Shown: in pieces, positions 24,486 to 33,256 of the stretch
How positions within the stretch are numbered: position 1 is the first letter of the stretch
Layout of the letters: every line of letters starts with the position of its first letter
Source of the DNA: Streptomyces sp. MS191
Lineage (GTDB): Bacteria; Actinomycetota; Actinomycetes; Streptomycetales; Streptomycetaceae
Length of the DNA: 44,368 bases
Reading direction: 5' to 3'
Assembly (NCBI RefSeq): GCF_008042125.1
Contig: NZ_RDBI01000057.1
Location: forward strand, 114,806 to 159,173
The notes under the pieces: generated by a model
Databases searched by the model: none
The model's input: only the letters and a program-made list of their open reading frames with translations
What the model was told of the DNA's origin: nothing
Made by a program: the position numbers and the translations under genes

Positions 24486-25142
24486 CTATGGACAGGGCTT
24501 GGAGTCTGTCCGTTGCCCGTCGTCCGGGGTGGTGCGGCCGGCGGCGGTGAAGATGCGGCCGAGGTGGTGACGGAGTACGGCGATGGCTGACTCTGGTGAC
24601 CGTTGGCCGACGAGGATGCTGGTGCCCATGGTCGCGGTCATGGCGAGCAGGCTGATGGCCTCGGTGCGTGCGTCGGCGCCGGGGTCGGCCAGGCCCGCCG
24701 CCTGGGCTCCTTCGATCAGGCCGGTGAGGGCGTTCTCGGCCGCGTCGGGGTTGTCGATGAAGGGCTGGGCGGCGAGTGCCCCGTCGGTCACGGACAGGAT
24801 CGAGTAGGAGCTGTACAGGAGGTGGAAGGTCCGGCTCTCCTGGTCGGTCGGCAGGGAGGCCAGCAGCAGCGCCTCGATCGTCACGCGCGGGCCCGGGTCC
24901 GGGCCGGCGGCGGCCAGTCGGGCGCCCACGCGGGCGGTGAAGCGGTCGGTCAGGTGCTGGAGCCCGTAGAAGAGCAGCTTCTCCTTGGTCTCGAAGTAGT
25001 ACTGCACGAGCCGGAGGGATACGCCGGCCTCGGCGGCCACGTCGCGCATGCCGACGGCGTGCAGCCCTCGCCGCCCGGCGACTTGGATCAGCGCTTCGGC
25101 GATCTGGGTGCGCCGTTCCTCGTGGTCCACGCGTTTTGGCAT
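24486..25142 (-). CDS. TetR/AcrR-family repressor
   Basis: This 218-residue protein starts MPKRVDHEERRTQIAEALIQ, then an HTH with MRDVAAEAGVSLRLVQYYFE and TKEKLLFYGLQHLTDRF, the classic TetR recognition helix ending in YYF. The C-terminal ligand domain is helical (SRTFHLLYSSYSILSVTDGA, ISLLAMTATMGTSILVGQRS). It is divergent from the alpha/beta hydrolase at 25280. Twin palindromic sites in between are its likely operators, so it should repress both genes until a ligand binds. The ATG at 25142 was chosen over upstream frames because it begins the conserved region. Confidence 0.9.
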   Translation of the reverse strand: MPKRVDHEERRTQIAEALIQVAGRRGLHAVGMRDVAAEAGVSLRLVQYYFETKEKLLFYGLQHLTDRFTARVGARLAAAGPDPGPRVTIEALLLASLPTDQESRTFHLLYSSYSILSVTDGALAAQPFIDNPDAAENALTGLIEGAQAAGLADPGADARTEAISLLAMTATMGTSILVGQRSPESAIAVLRHHLGRIFTAAGRTTPDDGQRTDSKPCP

Positions 25143-25212
25143 CAGGGCTGTCTCCGGCCGTGGGTCGGGGTGGTTCATGCGCTCGCAGTCCGGCTCGGTC
25201 CGAACATCTTCA

Positions 25213-25250
25213 TGGTACCGCCGTATCAACATTATGGTACGTTCGTATCA
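25213..25250. promoter_or_regulatory. Twin TetR-type operators
   Basis: Two sites, TGGTACCGCCGTATCA (25213-25228) and TGGTACGTTCGTATCA (25235-25250), share TGGTAC-N4-GTATCA, an imperfect inverted repeat. Their centres are 22 bases apart, about two helical turns, so both face the same side of the DNA. They lie between the divergent TetR gene and hydrolase gene, in an unusually AT-rich stretch. Confidence 0.7.
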
Positions 25251-25279
25251 CGAAGATCGGATCTTCCTGGAGGTGCCCC

Positions 25280-26230
25280 GTGCCCGAGAACACGACCCGA
25301 GTACGCCGCGACGTCGGCCATTACGTGAGCGACGAGCTGCGCGACCGCTACTTCGCCACCTGCGACGTCCTCTACGCGAAGGGCGCGCCCGCTCGCTCCG
25401 AGACGGACGTTGAGACGAGCTTCGGCACCACGCACGTCTACCGGTACGGCCCCGCCGACCCGGCAGCCGAGTCACGCACGCCGGTGGTCCTGATACACGG
25501 CTCGGGAGGCTGCTCCGCCCAGTGGTACCCCAACACCCCTGCCCTCAGCGCCGAGCGTCCCGTCTACGCCCTCGACACTCCCGGCGATCCCGGCCGGAGC
25601 GTCCAACGCGAACCGATGTGGCAGCCCGAGCGCGCGGCGCAGTGGATGGACGAGGCCCTCGATGCGCTGGGGCTCGACAAGGTCCACCTCGTCGGTTCGT
25701 CGTACGGCGGCTGGCTGGTCATCAACCAGGCCCACCTTCGGCCTGGGCGGCTCGCCTCGGTCACCGCCCTCGACCCGGGCGGTCTGGAGAAGGTCGGCCT
25801 GCGCTTCTTCGTATGGATCTTCGCCAGCCTCTTCGCCACCTACGCCCCCAAGGCGTGGCGCCCCCGCCTCGCCAAGTGGTTGGAGCAGCCGGTGATCGTC
25901 GTGCCCGAGCTCCGCGCGATGATCCAGGCCAGCGTGAAGGCCTTTCGGATCCGCCGCCCCGCCCCGCTGCCGCTGTCGGACGCGGAACTGGGTTCCCTCC
26001 GGACGCCGTTCTACCTGATCATGGGCAAGCGCAGCCTGCTCGTACAACCCAAGCGGCAGCTGGAACGCGTACCGCGCGTGCTCCCCGGCGCCCGCGCCGA
26101 GATCGTCGCCGCGACCGGCCACGGCCCGCAGATCGACCACCCCGACCTGGTGAACGCCCGGATGCTGAGCTTCATGGCGGACGTCGACTCCCTCGATCCG
26201 GCGGCGGCGCGGGGCGCCACGGACGCGTAG
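25280..26230 (+). CDS. Alpha/beta hydrolase
   Basis: This 316-residue enzyme has the oxyanion block TPVVLIHGSGGCSAQWYPNT, PVYALDTPGDPGRS, the nucleophile elbow KVHLVGSSYGGWLVINQAHL (Ser in GSSYGG), and a C-terminal His in ATGHGPQIDHPDLV. A lid region (FFVWIFASLFATYAPKAWRP) separates the core halves. It probably hydrolyses an ester or lactone; the substrate cannot be read. The GTG at 25280 has a perfect GGAGG site. It is controlled by the divergent TetR through the twin operators, so its substrate may be, or yield, the inducer. Confidence 0.85.
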   Translation: MPENTTRVRRDVGHYVSDELRDRYFATCDVLYAKGAPARSETDVETSFGTTHVYRYGPADPAAESRTPVVLIHGSGGCSAQWYPNTPALSAERPVYALDTPGDPGRSVQREPMWQPERAAQWMDEALDALGLDKVHLVGSSYGGWLVINQAHLRPGRLASVTALDPGGLEKVGLRFFVWIFASLFATYAPKAWRPRLAKWLEQPVIVVPELRAMIQASVKAFRIRRPAPLPLSDAELGSLRTPFYLIMGKRSLLVQPKRQLERVPRVLPGARAEIVAATGHGPQIDHPDLVNARMLSFMADVDSLDPAAARGATDA

Positions 26231-26453
26231 CCGCGAGGGCCGCAGACACGGACTGTCCAGCAGTGCGTGAGGGAGTTCGGCGCGCGCCGCGCCCTGATCT
26301 TCGCGCCGGCCGGGCCGGCGGCCTTCGCGGTCCGTGCCCTGAGCTTGTCGTGTGAGGTTCGGCGTCGAACGGCGTCGCGAACGTGACTGGCGCTCCGCGG
26401 TTCGGGGGTCGATGACCTTCGTCGGCGCGCATCAAGAGAGGAAGGTGTTGATC

Positions 26454-26795
26454 ATGGCGATAGATTCAGCGATCGTGCGACAGCGTGTGGAGGATCTGGA
26501 TGCGGCGGTGCCCTTCTACGAGAAGTTGACCGGAAGCAGCGCATCGCGGTTCACCTTTGCCGGGGTCACCCTGGCCGGCGTCGGCCCGTTCCTTCTCTTT
26601 GCCGGGCCTGACGAGGCGGTGCAGCGCGTCGCGGGCGTGGCGGCGACGCTCACCGTCGCCGACCTGGACACCGCGGTAGAGGAGGCGGAGGCGGCAGGAG
26701 CCGAGGTCGTGATGCCCGTCCTCCCCACCCCCAACGGCCGCCGGGCGGTGCTGCGGCATCCGTACGGCGGCGTCTTCGAATACGTCGGCCCCTGA
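26454..26795 (+). CDS. VOC (glyoxalase/bleomycin-resistance fold) protein
   Basis: This 113-residue protein shows the paired beta-alpha-beta-beta-beta pattern: IVRQRVEDLDAAVPFYEKLT, FAGVTLAGVGPFLLFAG, then VAATLTVADLDTAVEEAEAA and GAEVVMPVLPTPNGRRAVLR with HPYGGVFEYV. The VxDLDxAVxFYexLxG start is diagnostic. The usual metal-binding His at the first strand is not visible (VRQR), so it may not bind metal. Its role could be small-molecule binding or isomerisation. A GAGAGGAAGG site precedes the ATG at 26454. Confidence 0.8.
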   Translation: MAIDSAIVRQRVEDLDAAVPFYEKLTGSSASRFTFAGVTLAGVGPFLLFAGPDEAVQRVAGVAATLTVADLDTAVEEAEAAGAEVVMPVLPTPNGRRAVLRHPYGGVFEYVGP

Positions 26796-26966
26796 CCTTG
26801 TCGTTCCGCTCGTCGTCTCTCCCCACGACGCGTCCGGGTTTCGTGCCCTGCTGGTGAGGGCTGGGGCGTGATGACGGTTCGCCGGTTCGAGGACTCTGCC
26901 GGCCTTCTCCGGCCCCCTCGTTGGTCACGTCGACCGACAGCACTGCGATGGCCGCAGCGCCGGTGC

Positions 26967-27120
26967 AGCACGTATGACGAACTCCACCCCGAGCGGCAGC
27001 GACTCCTCGCCGCGATCGGCATCACCGCGGAGGTGGCCCGCACGCCCCTGAAAGGTGCACGTACGGCTCCGAAAGCACCGGCTGCGGGGGGCCTTCGAGG
27101 TCGTGACCGGGTACGGGATC
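26967..27120 (+). pseudogene. Possible helicase-associated-domain fragment
   Basis: The plus strand reads YDELHPERQRLLAAIGITAE then VARTPLKGARTAPKA. This resembles the linker between helicase-associated domains of large streptomycete proteins (HPE-QRLLAAIGIT). No start or longer match is present. The surrounding 26796-27157 holds no other gene. Confidence 0.3.
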
Positions 27121-27157
27121 TTGAGACCACGAGCAGCCCATGGCAGGGTCGTGCCGC

Positions 27158-27742
27158 ATGATCGATGAGTTCGCGAAAGACCACCTGCACGGGAGACTGC
27201 GGCGGGACCGCGAGGCGCTGCTCTGGAAACTCGACGGCTTGTCCGAGTACGACGCGCGCCGGCCTTTGACGGCTACCGGGACCAACCTCCTCGGCCTGGT
27301 CAAACACGTGGCGACCGTCGAGGCCAGGTACTTCGGCGAGGTCTTCGACCGCCCTTCGCCGGAGCCGCTGCCCCGATGGCGGGACTCCGACGGCAGCGAT
27401 CTGTGGGCGGCCGAGGACGAGACCCGCGATCAGATCATCGGGTTCTACCGGCGCACGTGGGAACACGCGGACGGGACGATCGACGAGCTTCCCCTCGACG
27501 CCCCCGGCCACGTGCCGTGGTGGCCGGAGCCTCACGCCGACACCAACCTGTTCGCCGTCATGGTCCATGTCCTCGGCGAGTCCGTCCGGCACGCCGGGCA
27601 CGCCGACATCCTGCGCGAGGTGGTCGACGGCCGGACCGGGTTGCGCGCCGAACTCGAGAAGCAGGCCGACGAGGAAGCTCGTGCGGCCTACCGCGCGAAG
27701 ATCGAGCAGGCCGCCAGGTCGGCCGCATCGATCACGGCGTAG
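27158..27742 (+). CDS. DinB/DUF664-family protein
   Basis: This 194-residue helical protein starts MIDEFAKDHLHGRLRRDREA and has the family pattern LLWKLDGLSEYDARRPLTAT, NLLGLVKHVATVEARYFGEV and VHVLGESVRHAGHADILREV. The three His (in KHVATVE and RHAGHAD) match the metal triad of DinB-like four-helix bundles. Members act in mycothiol/bacillithiol-dependent transfer or detoxification; the exact reaction here is unknown. An upstream ATG at 27140 is an alternative start. A strong bidirectional hairpin follows at 27901. Confidence 0.8.
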   Translation: MIDEFAKDHLHGRLRRDREALLWKLDGLSEYDARRPLTATGTNLLGLVKHVATVEARYFGEVFDRPSPEPLPRWRDSDGSDLWAAEDETRDQIIGFYRRTWEHADGTIDELPLDAPGHVPWWPEPHADTNLFAVMVHVLGESVRHAGHADILREVVDGRTGLRAELEKQADEEARAAYRAKIEQAARSAASITA

Positions 27743-27900
27743 AGGCCGTCTGACGACGGTGGTCGGCCCGTCGAACCCGCCCCGGAGGCGGTCGCCCGGC
27801 AGGTCCGCCCCTCCGTGGTCGCCCTGTTCACCGTCTCCCCCGCCTTCCGGGCGGCGCCCGCGGCCGGCTGACGGGCAAGGCCAGGAACGAGCGCGGGCGA

Positions 27901-27941
27901 GCGGGATGCTCCGTGAGGTTCACCCTCGCGGAGCATCCCGC
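27901..27941. terminator. Hairpin between convergent genes
   Basis: GCGGGATGCTCCG pairs perfectly with CGGAGCATCCCGC over 13 bp, and an inner GAGG/CCTC extends the stem. It lies between the DinB-like gene and the convergent PLC-like gene and can terminate both. Confidence 0.8.
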
Positions 27942-27946
27942 TGCTG

Positions 27947-29467
27947 TCACTGCGTGTTGTACGCGATGACCGCGCGGGCCAGGTCGCCCGGCTGGAGGCC
28001 GTCCGGGGCGCCGGTGACGTCGTCGACGGCGACGATGTTCAGGTTCCTTCGCAGCTCCGGGGCCTTCCAGGGGCCGAGCAGCTGCTGGTGGAGGAGTGCG
28101 TTGTAGGAAGCCGCCCGGTCCAGGAGGAACGTGCGGGTGATCCCGGAAGGGCCGCGGAAGGCCGCCGGGGCCTGGCGGAGGGGAGTCATGCGCCAGCAGG
28201 CGTTCGCGCTGGTGACCGGGGTGACGTTGCGCAGGTGGTCCGGCGGGCAGGACCAGCACTGCCCCTGCCAGGGGAAGGCGTCCATGCGGGGGTCCCAGAA
28301 GGTGCCCGCGGGGCAGTTCCACGCCCAGGTCTCGTTCCGCACGTAGGTCGCGGCGGTGCTGACGGCGCGGCTGGGCAGCCAGCAGGCGTCGCCCTGGGTG
28401 ACGGGGGTGATGTTCCGTACGTACTCGGCCGGGCAGGCCCAGCACTCCCCTCCGTTGCGGGGATCGTGGAAGGAGCCCGCGACGCAGGTCATCGAGTCGG
28501 GCAGCGCCGTGAAGCTCTGCTGCAGGCCGGCGAGGCCGAGGAGGGTGTCCGGCTGGACGATCCCCGCCATGACGAAGAACTTTCCGGCGTCGCCTCCCGG
28601 GTCCCGTGCGAGCGCCGCCCGGTCGCGCGCGAGGGTCTCCGCGAACAGCGCCTGGGGACTGGCGAAGTCCCTCAGGTAGTTGCCGGCCGGTGGGCTGTCG
28701 GCGGGATAGCTTCCGCGGCCGGACGAGGTGGCGGTCGCGCTCCAGGCCCCGTCCCGGTCGGCCAGTCCGGAGTCGTCCAGCAGGATGACGTTCTTCCCGG
28801 CGGCGACGAGGCTGCCGTAGGTCGAGGTGGGGGCGAACCGCGTCCGGGGGGCGAGCCTCGCCGTACCTGCGACGGCGGCGAAGCGGTCGTACGCCTCCGC
28901 GGTGGCGGCGGGCAGCTCCGCCGGCGGGGCGCTCACGGACAGGCTGACGACGACGATCTCCGACGGGTGCGCGGCGATCCATCGGCCGATCTGCTCGGCC
29001 TCCCCGTTCGGTTCGAAGAACGGTGAGCCGAGGGGGGATCCGTGGAAGGTGAACCACTGGCCGTCCTGCTTGCACAGGCGCAGGTCGACGTAGCGGGATC
29101 CGTTCGAGAGCTGCTCGGCGATCGACACGCGCTGGGTCCTGGCGACGCTCGCGGCCAGCTGCGGGAAGCCTCTGGCCAGGTCGTAGATGTAGCCGGTGCG
29201 GCACTGCCCCGAGCGCGCGGTGATGCTCCAGGATCCCGCGTCGTGGCTGCCGGGCATCGCGATCCGGTTGAGCGGTGTACCGGCGATGCGCGGGGCCAGG
29301 TCGCCCATCCACGAGTCGAGGCGGACCTGCGTCGGTGCGGGAGGGGTGTCGGCCCGCGCCTGGCCGCCGGTCGGCAGCCACATCATGGCGAGTGCCGCCA
29401 TCAGGAGGAGGAGGCGGGTCGACGCGTTGCTGATTCGTCGTGCCGTACTTGTTCGCGCAGCGGACAT
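27947..29467 (-). CDS. Secreted PI-PLC X-domain protein with two Cys-rich modules
   Basis: This 506-residue protein has a signal segment (LLLLMAALAMMWLPTGGQARA, residues 19-39). The PI-PLC barrel follows: IAMPGSHDAGSW (catalytic His about 75), QLSNGSRYVDLRLC, FTFHGSP (second His about 142), IVVVSLSVSA and NVILLDDSGL. Inserted after residue 320 are two copies of a module of the form C-x-aGtFxDPR-x-CWxCPxxxxRNxTPVTxxxACW (about 328-363 and 385-425), each with four to five Cys. The family cleaves phosphatidylinositol or GPI-like lipids outside the cell; the modules may bind a surface or sugar. A GGAGG site precedes the ATG at 29467. Confidence 0.85.
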   Translation of the reverse strand: MSAARTSTARRISNASTRLLLLMAALAMMWLPTGGQARADTPPAPTQVRLDSWMGDLAPRIAGTPLNRIAMPGSHDAGSWSITARSGQCRTGYIYDLARGFPQLAASVARTQRVSIAEQLSNGSRYVDLRLCKQDGQWFTFHGSPLGSPFFEPNGEAEQIGRWIAAHPSEIVVVSLSVSAPPAELPAATAEAYDRFAAVAGTARLAPRTRFAPTSTYGSLVAAGKNVILLDDSGLADRDGAWSATATSSGRGSYPADSPPAGNYLRDFASPQALFAETLARDRAALARDPGGDAGKFFVMAGIVQPDTLLGLAGLQQSFTALPDSMTCVAGSFHDPRNGGECWACPAEYVRNITPVTQGDACWLPSRAVSTAATYVRNETWAWNCPAGTFWDPRMDAFPWQGQCWSCPPDHLRNVTPVTSANACWRMTPLRQAPAAFRGPSGITRTFLLDRAASYNALLHQQLLGPWKAPELRRNLNIVAVDDVTGAPDGLQPGDLARAVIAYNTQ

Positions 29468-29721
29468 GGGCTCGTGCCTCCGAGGGGCATCGACGGGCGC
29501 GTGGTTCGGGCGCGGCCTGAGGGGCATCACAGAATGCCACGGCCGACTTGACGAGCCCATGCCAATCACTGCCTGTTCGCAACATGTCCGAATCCCTCCC
29601 CTCGGGGGCCGCCGGGGACGCCGCGCCGTCGTCCGGTCGGCCCGCCGTCCCCTCCGCCCCGCCCCCTCACGGATCGGGCACCGCCGGAGAACGGGCCACG
29701 CGCCGAGGGGCCACGCGCCGA

Positions 29722-29758
29722 GGGGCCACGTGCCCGGTGGAAAGTGGCACGTGGCCCC
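29722..29758. terminator. Hairpin terminator after icmF
   Basis: GGGGCCACGTGCC (29722-29734) and GGCACGTGGCCCC (29746-29758) form a perfect 13-bp stem with an 11-base loop, 35 bases beyond the icmF stop on the minus strand. Partial copies of the 15-base unit GGGGCCACGCGCCGA precede it (from about 29693). Confidence 0.8.
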
Positions 29759-29792
29759 GCGCGGCCTGCTCGTCCGCCGTGGTGCGAGGTCG

Positions 29793-32700
29793 TCAGACGT
29801 TACGGCGGTACTGGCCGCCCACCTCGAAGAAGGCGTCGGTGACCTGCTGCAGCGAGCAGACGCGGGCCGCCTCCATGAGGACGGCGAAGACGTTCCGGCC
29901 TTCCATGGCCGCGCTCTTGAGCGCCGCCAGTGCGGCGTTCGCGGGCTCCTGGTGCGAGGCCTGGTAGTCGCGGACGCGGTCCAGCTGGGACTGCTTCTCC
30001 TCCTGGGTGGCCCGCGCCAGCTCGATGGCGACCGGCTCGGCGTCCGCGGCGTGCGGGTTGCGGAAGGTGTTGACGCCGATCAGGGGCAGGGTGCCGTCGT
30101 GCTTGCGCTGCTCGTACAGCATCGACTCGTCCTGGATGCGGCCGCGCTGGTAGCCGGTCTCCATGGCGCCGAGGACCCCGCCGCGCTCGCTGATCCGCTC
30201 GAACTCGGTCAGCACCGCCTGCTCGACCAGGTCGGTGAGTTCGTCGATGACGAACGCTCCCTGGAGCGGGTTCTCGTTCATCGCGAGGCCCCACTCCCGG
30301 TTGATGATGAGCTGGATGGCCAGGGCCCGGCGGACGGACTCCTCCGTGGGCGTGGTGACGGCCTCGTCGTAGGCGTTCGTGTGCAGGCTGTTGCAGTTGT
30401 CGTAGATGGCGATGAGGGCCTGGAGCGTCGTGCGGATGTCGTTGAAGTCCATCTCCTGGGCGTGCAGGGAACGGCCCGAGGTCTGGACGTGGTACTTCAG
30501 CTTCTGGGAGCGCTCGTTGGCGCCGTACCTCTCCTTCATCGCGACGGCCCAGACGCGGCGGGCGACGCGGCCGAGGACGGAGTACTCGGGGTCCATGCCG
30601 TTGGAGAAGAAGAAGGAGAGGTTCGGGGCGAAGTCGTCGATGTCCATGCCCCGGGCGAGGTACGCCTCGACGTAGGTGAAGCCGTTGGCCAGGGTGAAGG
30701 CGAGCTGGCTGATGGGGTTCGCGCCGGCCTCGGCGATGTGGTAGCCGGAGATGGACACCGAGTAGAAGTTGCGGACCTGGTTCTCGATGAACCACTCCTG
30801 GACGTCGGCCATCATCCGCAGGGAGAACTCGGTGGAGAACAGGCAGGTGTTCTGGCCCTGGTCCTCCTTGAGGATGTCGGCCTGCACGGTGCCGCGGACG
30901 TTGGCCAGCGCCTTCGCGCGCAGCTCGGCCGCCTCCTGCGGCGTGGGCTCCCGGCCCTCGTCCGCCCGGAAGCGCTCGGTCTGCTGGTCGATCGCGGTGT
31001 TCAGGAAGAACGCCAGGATGGTGGGGGCAGGGCCGTTGATCGTCATGGAGACCGACGTCGTCGGCGCGACCAGGTCGAAGCCGTCGAAGAGCGCCTTCAT
31101 GTCGTCGAGCGTGGCGACGGAGACGCCGGAGGTGCCGACCTTGCCGTAGATGTCGGGGCGCTCGTCGGGGTCCCGGCCGTACAGGGTGACCGAGTCGAAG
31201 GCCGTGGACAGGCGGGTGGCCGGCTGGCCTTCGGACAGGAGCCGGAAACGGCGGTTGGTACGGAACGGGTCGCCCTCGCCCGCGAACATGCGCGCCGGGT
31301 CCTCGCCGTCCCGCTTGAAGGGGAAGACTCCCGCGGTGAAGGGGAAGTGGCCGGGCAGGTTCTCGTTCCGCCAGAACCGCACCAGCTCGCCGTGGTCGGT
31401 GTAGCGGGGCAGGGCGACGCGCGGGATCTTGTTGCCGGAGAGGGACTCGCGGACGAGCTTGGTGCGGATCTCCTTGTCGCGCACCTTCACGACCAGCTCG
31501 TCCTTCGCGTAGGACGCGACGACGGCGGGCCAGCCCTCGATCCGGGCGGTCACGTCGTGGGGCAGCTGCTCGCGGGCGCCTTCGAGGAGCGCCTGGACGC
31601 CGGAGCCGTCGTGGCCGGCGTCGGCGAGTTCCTCCCGGACCGCGGCCAGGCGCTGGACGCGGCGGGCGGCCTCGGAGAGGACGAGGGTCTCGGAGTGGTA
31701 CCGGCGGACCGTCTCGGTGATCTCGGCGAGGTAGCGCACCCGGTCCGAGGGCACGACCCGGCGGATGCCCGAGGAGTGCCGGACGTCGACGGCCGGCAGC
31801 GTGCCCTCGGACAGCTGCAGGCCCTCCGCGGCGAGCAGGGTCTTGAGGTGCTGGTAGAGCGCGGTGACGCCGTCGTCGTTGAACGTGGCCGCCGAGGTGC
31901 CGTAGACCGGCATCTCCTCCGGCCGCTTGCCGAACGCCTCGCGGTTGCGGATGAGCTGGCGGGCGACGTCCCGCATGGCGTCGAGGGCACCGCGGCGTTC
32001 GAACTTGTTGATGGCCACGACGTCGGCGAAGTCGAGCATGTCGATCTTCTCGAGCTGGGAGGCGGCGCCGAACTCGGGCGTCATCACGTAGAGCGAGGTG
32101 CCGACGAACGGCACGATCGCCGCGTCGCCCTGGCCGATGCCCGGGGTCTCCACGATGACGAGGTCGAAGCCGGCGGCCTTCACGACGTCGATCACGTCGG
32201 CCAGGTGCTCGGGCACCTCGTGGCTGCCGCGGGTGGCCAGGCTGCGGAAGAACACCTGTCCGCCGTCCAGCGCGTTCATCCGGATGCGGTCGCCGAGCAG
32301 CGCGCCGCCGCCGCGGCGGCGGGTGGGGTCCACCGCGATGACGGCGATCCGCAGTTTGTCCTGCTGGTCGACGCGGAGCCGGCGGACCAGCTCGTCGGTG
32401 AGCGAGGACTTGCCGGAGCCACCGGTGCCGGTGATGCCGAGCACGGGGACCGTACGCGCCCCGGAAGCGGCGCGCAGCTCGTCGAGGAACGCGGCCGGAA
32501 GCCTGCCCAGCTCGGCCCCGGTGACGGCGCGGGCGACGGCGAAGCGGTCGCCCGCCAGGACGGCGGACGCCTCGACGGACTTGGTGTCCCACAGGTCGAA
32601 GTCGCAGTCCTGGACGACCGAGTTGACCATCCCCGCGAGGCCCATCCGCTGCCCGTCCTCCGGGGAGAAGATGGTGACGCCGCTCGCCCGCAGGCGGGAG

Positions 32701-33023
32701 ATCTCCTCGGGGACGATCACGCCCCCGCCGCCGCCGACGACCCGTACGTGGTCGGCCCCCTGGGCGCGCAGCGACTCGACGAGGTACTCGAAGTACTCCA
32801 CGTGCCCGCCCTGGTAGGACGAGACCGCCACACCGTGCGCGTCCTCCTCCAGCACCGCGTCGACCACTTCCCTGACCGATCGGTTGTGCCCGAGGTGGAT
32901 CACCTCGACGCCTTGCGCCTGGAAGATCCTCCGCATGATGTTGATCGAGGCGTCATGGCCGTCGAACAGGGCGGAAGCGGTGACGAGGCGTACGGGGTTC
33001 GCGGGACGGTGCAGATCGCTCAT
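29793..33023 (-). CDS. icmF: Fused isobutyryl-CoA mutase IcmF
   Basis: This 1076-residue protein has the three-part IcmF order. An N-terminal B12 domain has the cobalamin-ligating His in SALFDGHDASINIM (His 23), VSSYQGG and VVGGGGGVI. A MeaB-like GTPase chaperone has Walker A GTGGSGKSS (199-207), ETPGIGQGD and INKFER. The C-terminal mutase barrel has FPFTAGVFPFKRDGEDPARM, GTSGVSVATLDDM, SMTINGPAPTILAFFLNTAI, QTSGRSLHAQEMDFNDIRTT and NEWGLAMNENPLQG-like blocks. It interconverts isobutyryl- and n-butyryl-CoA with adenosylcobalamin, linking valine and fatty-acid catabolism and supplying polyketide precursors. The ATG at 33023 has a GGAGGG site. A 16-bp palindrome lies just upstream. Confidence 0.93.
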   Translation of the reverse strand: MSDLHRPANPVRLVTASALFDGHDASINIMRRIFQAQGVEVIHLGHNRSVREVVDAVLEEDAHGVAVSSYQGGHVEYFEYLVESLRAQGADHVRVVGGGGGVIVPEEISRLRASGVTIFSPEDGQRMGLAGMVNSVVQDCDFDLWDTKSVEASAVLAGDRFAVARAVTGAELGRLPAAFLDELRAASGARTVPVLGITGTGGSGKSSLTDELVRRLRVDQQDKLRIAVIAVDPTRRRGGGALLGDRIRMNALDGGQVFFRSLATRGSHEVPEHLADVIDVVKAAGFDLVIVETPGIGQGDAAIVPFVGTSLYVMTPEFGAASQLEKIDMLDFADVVAINKFERRGALDAMRDVARQLIRNREAFGKRPEEMPVYGTSAATFNDDGVTALYQHLKTLLAAEGLQLSEGTLPAVDVRHSSGIRRVVPSDRVRYLAEITETVRRYHSETLVLSEAARRVQRLAAVREELADAGHDGSGVQALLEGAREQLPHDVTARIEGWPAVVASYAKDELVVKVRDKEIRTKLVRESLSGNKIPRVALPRYTDHGELVRFWRNENLPGHFPFTAGVFPFKRDGEDPARMFAGEGDPFRTNRRFRLLSEGQPATRLSTAFDSVTLYGRDPDERPDIYGKVGTSGVSVATLDDMKALFDGFDLVAPTTSVSMTINGPAPTILAFFLNTAIDQQTERFRADEGREPTPQEAAELRAKALANVRGTVQADILKEDQGQNTCLFSTEFSLRMMADVQEWFIENQVRNFYSVSISGYHIAEAGANPISQLAFTLANGFTYVEAYLARGMDIDDFAPNLSFFFSNGMDPEYSVLGRVARRVWAVAMKERYGANERSQKLKYHVQTSGRSLHAQEMDFNDIRTTLQALIAIYDNCNSLHTNAYDEAVTTPTEESVRRALAIQLIINREWGLAMNENPLQGAFVIDELTDLVEQAVLTEFERISERGGVLGAMETGYQRGRIQDESMLYEQRKHDGTLPLIGVNTFRNPHAADAEPVAIELARATQEEKQSQLDRVRDYQASHQEPANAALAALKSAAMEGRNVFAVLMEAARVCSLQQVTDAFFEVGGQYRRNV

Positions 33024-33066
33024 GGGGGCCCTCCGGACCATGCGCTGGAGCTCATACCCAGGAGAT

Positions 33067-33082
33067 ACTAGGACGTCCTAGT
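33067..33082. promoter_or_regulatory. 16-bp perfect palindrome upstream of icmF
   Basis: ACTAGGACGTCCTAGT is a perfect palindrome 44 bases before the icmF start, in the promoter-proximal region. It is a strong candidate operator for a dimeric regulator responding to acyl-CoA or carbon supply. The regulator is not in the immediate vicinity. Confidence 0.65.
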
Positions 33083-33256
33083 AAATCGCAGGGCGTGAGC
33101 GCGTGTGACGGCGAGCACAGTCTCCGCCGGGCGCGGCTCCCGGGCGCGGCTCCCGGGCGCGGTTCCCGGGCGGCGGAACGGTCCGCCGGCGCGTGCCGCG
33201 GCGGCCACCGGACAGGGTCGGGAAGGGTCAGGGGGCGTCGGCCGCGGCCGCGGTGG

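Noticed and set aside
29693..29724. GGGGCCACGCGCCGA direct repeats as a repeat family
   Set aside because: Only about two copies, best explained as duplication beside the terminator stem.
29800..32592. Long minus-strand frame in another phase within icmF
   Set aside because: Arg/Pro/Gly-rich out-of-frame product typical of high-GC shadows; no motif.
29196..33071. Very long plus-strand open frame of 1291 codons
   Set aside because: It is the antisense shadow of icmF (and of the PLC start); the product is a low-complexity VGD/RRG-rich string without a family. The minus-strand mutase explains the openness.
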